Part shown: piece after piece, positions 63,114-64,000 of the stretch
Position numbering within the stretch: position 1 is the first letter of the stretch
How the letters are laid out: the number at the start of each line of letters is the position of its first letter
Assembly (NCBI RefSeq): GCF_008727715.1
Contig: NZ_CP044218.1
Span: forward strand, 3,985,501 to 4,049,500
Source: Mesorhizobium terrae
GTDB lineage: Bacteria > Pseudomonadota > Alphaproteobacteria > Rhizobiales > Rhizobiaceae
Reading direction: 5' to 3'
DNA length: 64,000 nucleotides
Position numbers and translations under genes: made by a program
Notes under the pieces: model-generated
Databases searched by the model: none
Told to the model about the DNA's origin: nothing
What the model saw: only the letters and a program-made list of their open reading frames with translations

Positions 63114-63791
63114 TTGCGCATCTTGTTGGCCGAAGACGACCGCGACCTTTCGCAGTGGATCACCAGGCTGCTGCGGCGCGAGCACTATGTCATCGATTGC
63201 GTCCATCGCGGCGACGATGCCGACGCGGCACTCGCCGCCTGCCAGGACTATGCGCTGGTCATCCTCGACCTCGCGCTGCCGCATCTCGACGGCATCGAGG
63301 TTTTGAAACGGCTGCGGGGGCGCGGCAACACCACGCCGGTTATCATCCTGACCGCCAATGACGCCGTTTCCAGCCGTATCCGCGGTCTCGACAGCGGCGC
63401 CGACGACTATCTGGTCAAGCCATTCGAGGTCGGTGAATTCGAGGCGCGTATCCGTGCACAGTTGAGGCGCGGGCGCGGCAATTTCGAACCCGCGATCAAG
63501 CTCGGCCAGCTGTCTTTCGACACGCGCGGCCGCGCGTTCAGCCTTGGCGACCAGCCGCTGCATCTGACCGGCCGCGAGCACGCGGTGCTGGAAACGCTGA
63601 TGCTGCGTGCCGGCCGCCCGGTGTTGAAGGATGCGCTGACGGAAAACGTCTTCGGTTTCAACGAGGAGAGCAACGCCAACGCCATCGAGATCTGCGTGCA
63701 TCGCGTGCGGCGCAAGCTGGAGGGCAGCGATGTCGGCATCGTCACGCTGCGGGGCTTGGGTTATGTGCTGAGGGTGTCGGGTGGCGGGTAG
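63114..63791 (+). CDS. OmpR/PhoB-family response regulator (TctD-like)
   Basis: About 225 residues. The receiver domain has the acidic pair in LLAEDDRD, phospho-acceptor Asp in LVILDLALPHLDG and the Lys in DYLVKPFEV. The C-terminal winged helix ends VHRVRRKLEGSDVGIVTLRG then LGYVLRV. TTG 63114 is the most likely start; GTG 63081 and GTG 63066 are upstream alternatives. It overlaps the sensor kinase gene by 11 bases, so they form a pair. Confidence 0.9.
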   Translation: MRILLAEDDRDLSQWITRLLRREHYVIDCVHRGDDADAALAACQDYALVILDLALPHLDGIEVLKRLRGRGNTTPVIILTANDAVSSRIRGLDSGADDYLVKPFEVGEFEARIRAQLRRGRGNFEPAIKLGQLSFDTRGRAFSLGDQPLHLTGREHAVLETLMLRAGRPVLKDALTENVFGFNEESNANAIEICVHRVRRKLEGSDVGIVTLRGLGYVLRVSGGG

Positions 63792-64000
63792 GAGCCTCCA
63801 GCGCGAACTCTTGGCCTGGCTGATCGTGCCGATGGCCGCGGTCGTCGTCTTCAACGTGTGGACCACCTACAAGGGTGCGCTGGATACCGCGAACCTTATC
63901 ACCGACCGCACGCTGCTTGCCTCCGCCAGGGTCATCGCCGAGCGGGTCCGCAAGAGCGACGGGCTGGTCGAGGCGCCGATCCCGCCCTCGGCGCTCGAGA
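63781..64000 (+). CDS. Sensor histidine kinase, N-terminal part (partial)
   Basis: GTG 63781 starts VAGRSLQRELLAWLIVPMAA then VVVFNVWTTYKGALDTANLI, a first membrane helix followed by periplasmic-type sequence, as in TctE-type kinases. The window ends after 73 codons. The start overlaps the end of the response-regulator gene by 11 bases with gaggg upstream. TctE controls tricarboxylate transport in relatives; whether that holds here cannot be seen. Confidence 0.75.
   Translation, partial: MAGRSLQRELLAWLIVPMAAVVVFNVWTTYKGALDTANLITDRTLLASARVIAERVRKSDGLVEAPIPPSALE

Overview
The window is a GC-rich chromosomal segment of an alphaproteobacterium of the order Hyphomicrobiales (Rhizobiales), most like Mesorhizobium or a close relative. 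This rests on gene content: a RirA-type Rrf2 iron regulator beside hmu heme-uptake genes, the ldtR/ldtP pair, a glyA-nrdR-ribD-ribE-ribH-nusB run, a K+-independent H+-pyrophosphatase, and yceD-plsX-fabH-ihfA-merR. Genus is an inference. I see no rRNA, tRNA, CRISPR array, insertion sequence, integrase or phage gene, and no obvious compositional island. The window reads as ordinary chromosome with an accessory-rich middle.

Layout. 1-2.4 kb: end of hmuT, hmuU, hmuV, then convergent rirA with a palindromic operator. 2.7-7.3 kb: a self-sufficient CYP102-type P450-reductase fusion translationally coupled to a solute-binding-fold protein with no export signal, then a GNAT acetyltransferase. 7.4-18 kb: a periplasmic protein of unknown function, parC, a DUF2892/sigma-factor pair, a polysaccharide deacetylase, divergent HxlR and TetR regulators, an AI-2E-family exporter, a DMT transporter, bpt and an RDD protein. 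18-27.8 kb: sthA; a LacI regulator facing an operator-bearing promoter and a 46-residue gene; a divergent tetA/tetR-like pair with two tet-like operators; DUF423; a divergent MFS/GntR pair with a perfect operator; GT90; ppk2. 27.8-35.4 kb: an alpha/beta-hydrolase membrane protein, hemB, a DUF2066 protein, an enoyl-CoA-hydratase-family gene, a membrane protein, ldtR and ldtP.

35.4-43.2 kb is an accessory-like block of regulator/transporter pairs: LysR/MFS, ArsR/AHSA1, a CPA1 antiporter, an ABC-F protein and a RibD-C/DHFR-fold protein. 43.4-54.5 kb: glyA, a GlpM-like protein, a roughly 950-base stretch holding a candidate structured ncRNA and an intergenic inverted-repeat element, then nrdR-ribD-ribE-ribH-nusB-MFS with start/stop overlaps, and a four-gene OsmU/Yeh-type osmoprotectant ABC importer. 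54.5-64 kb: a small hypothetical gene, DUF2165, hppA, bamE, a cytochrome bc1 assembly chaperone, yceD, plsX, fabH, ihfA, a MerR regulator, and a TctD/TctE-like two-component pair cut by the window end.

Themes are iron/heme/tetrapyrrole supply (hmu, rirA, hemB), one-carbon, riboflavin and nucleotide metabolism, envelope remodelling (ldtP, bamE, GT90), osmotic stress, and many local regulator-target pairs with visible operators. The best candidates for something undescribed are the 46-residue gene under a LacI-type operator pair, the candidate structured RNA between glpM and nrdR, and the cytosolic binding-fold partner of the CYP102 fusion. Several start codons were moved inward from the longest open frame on ribosome-binding-site, signal-peptide or overlap grounds; this is stated in each entry.
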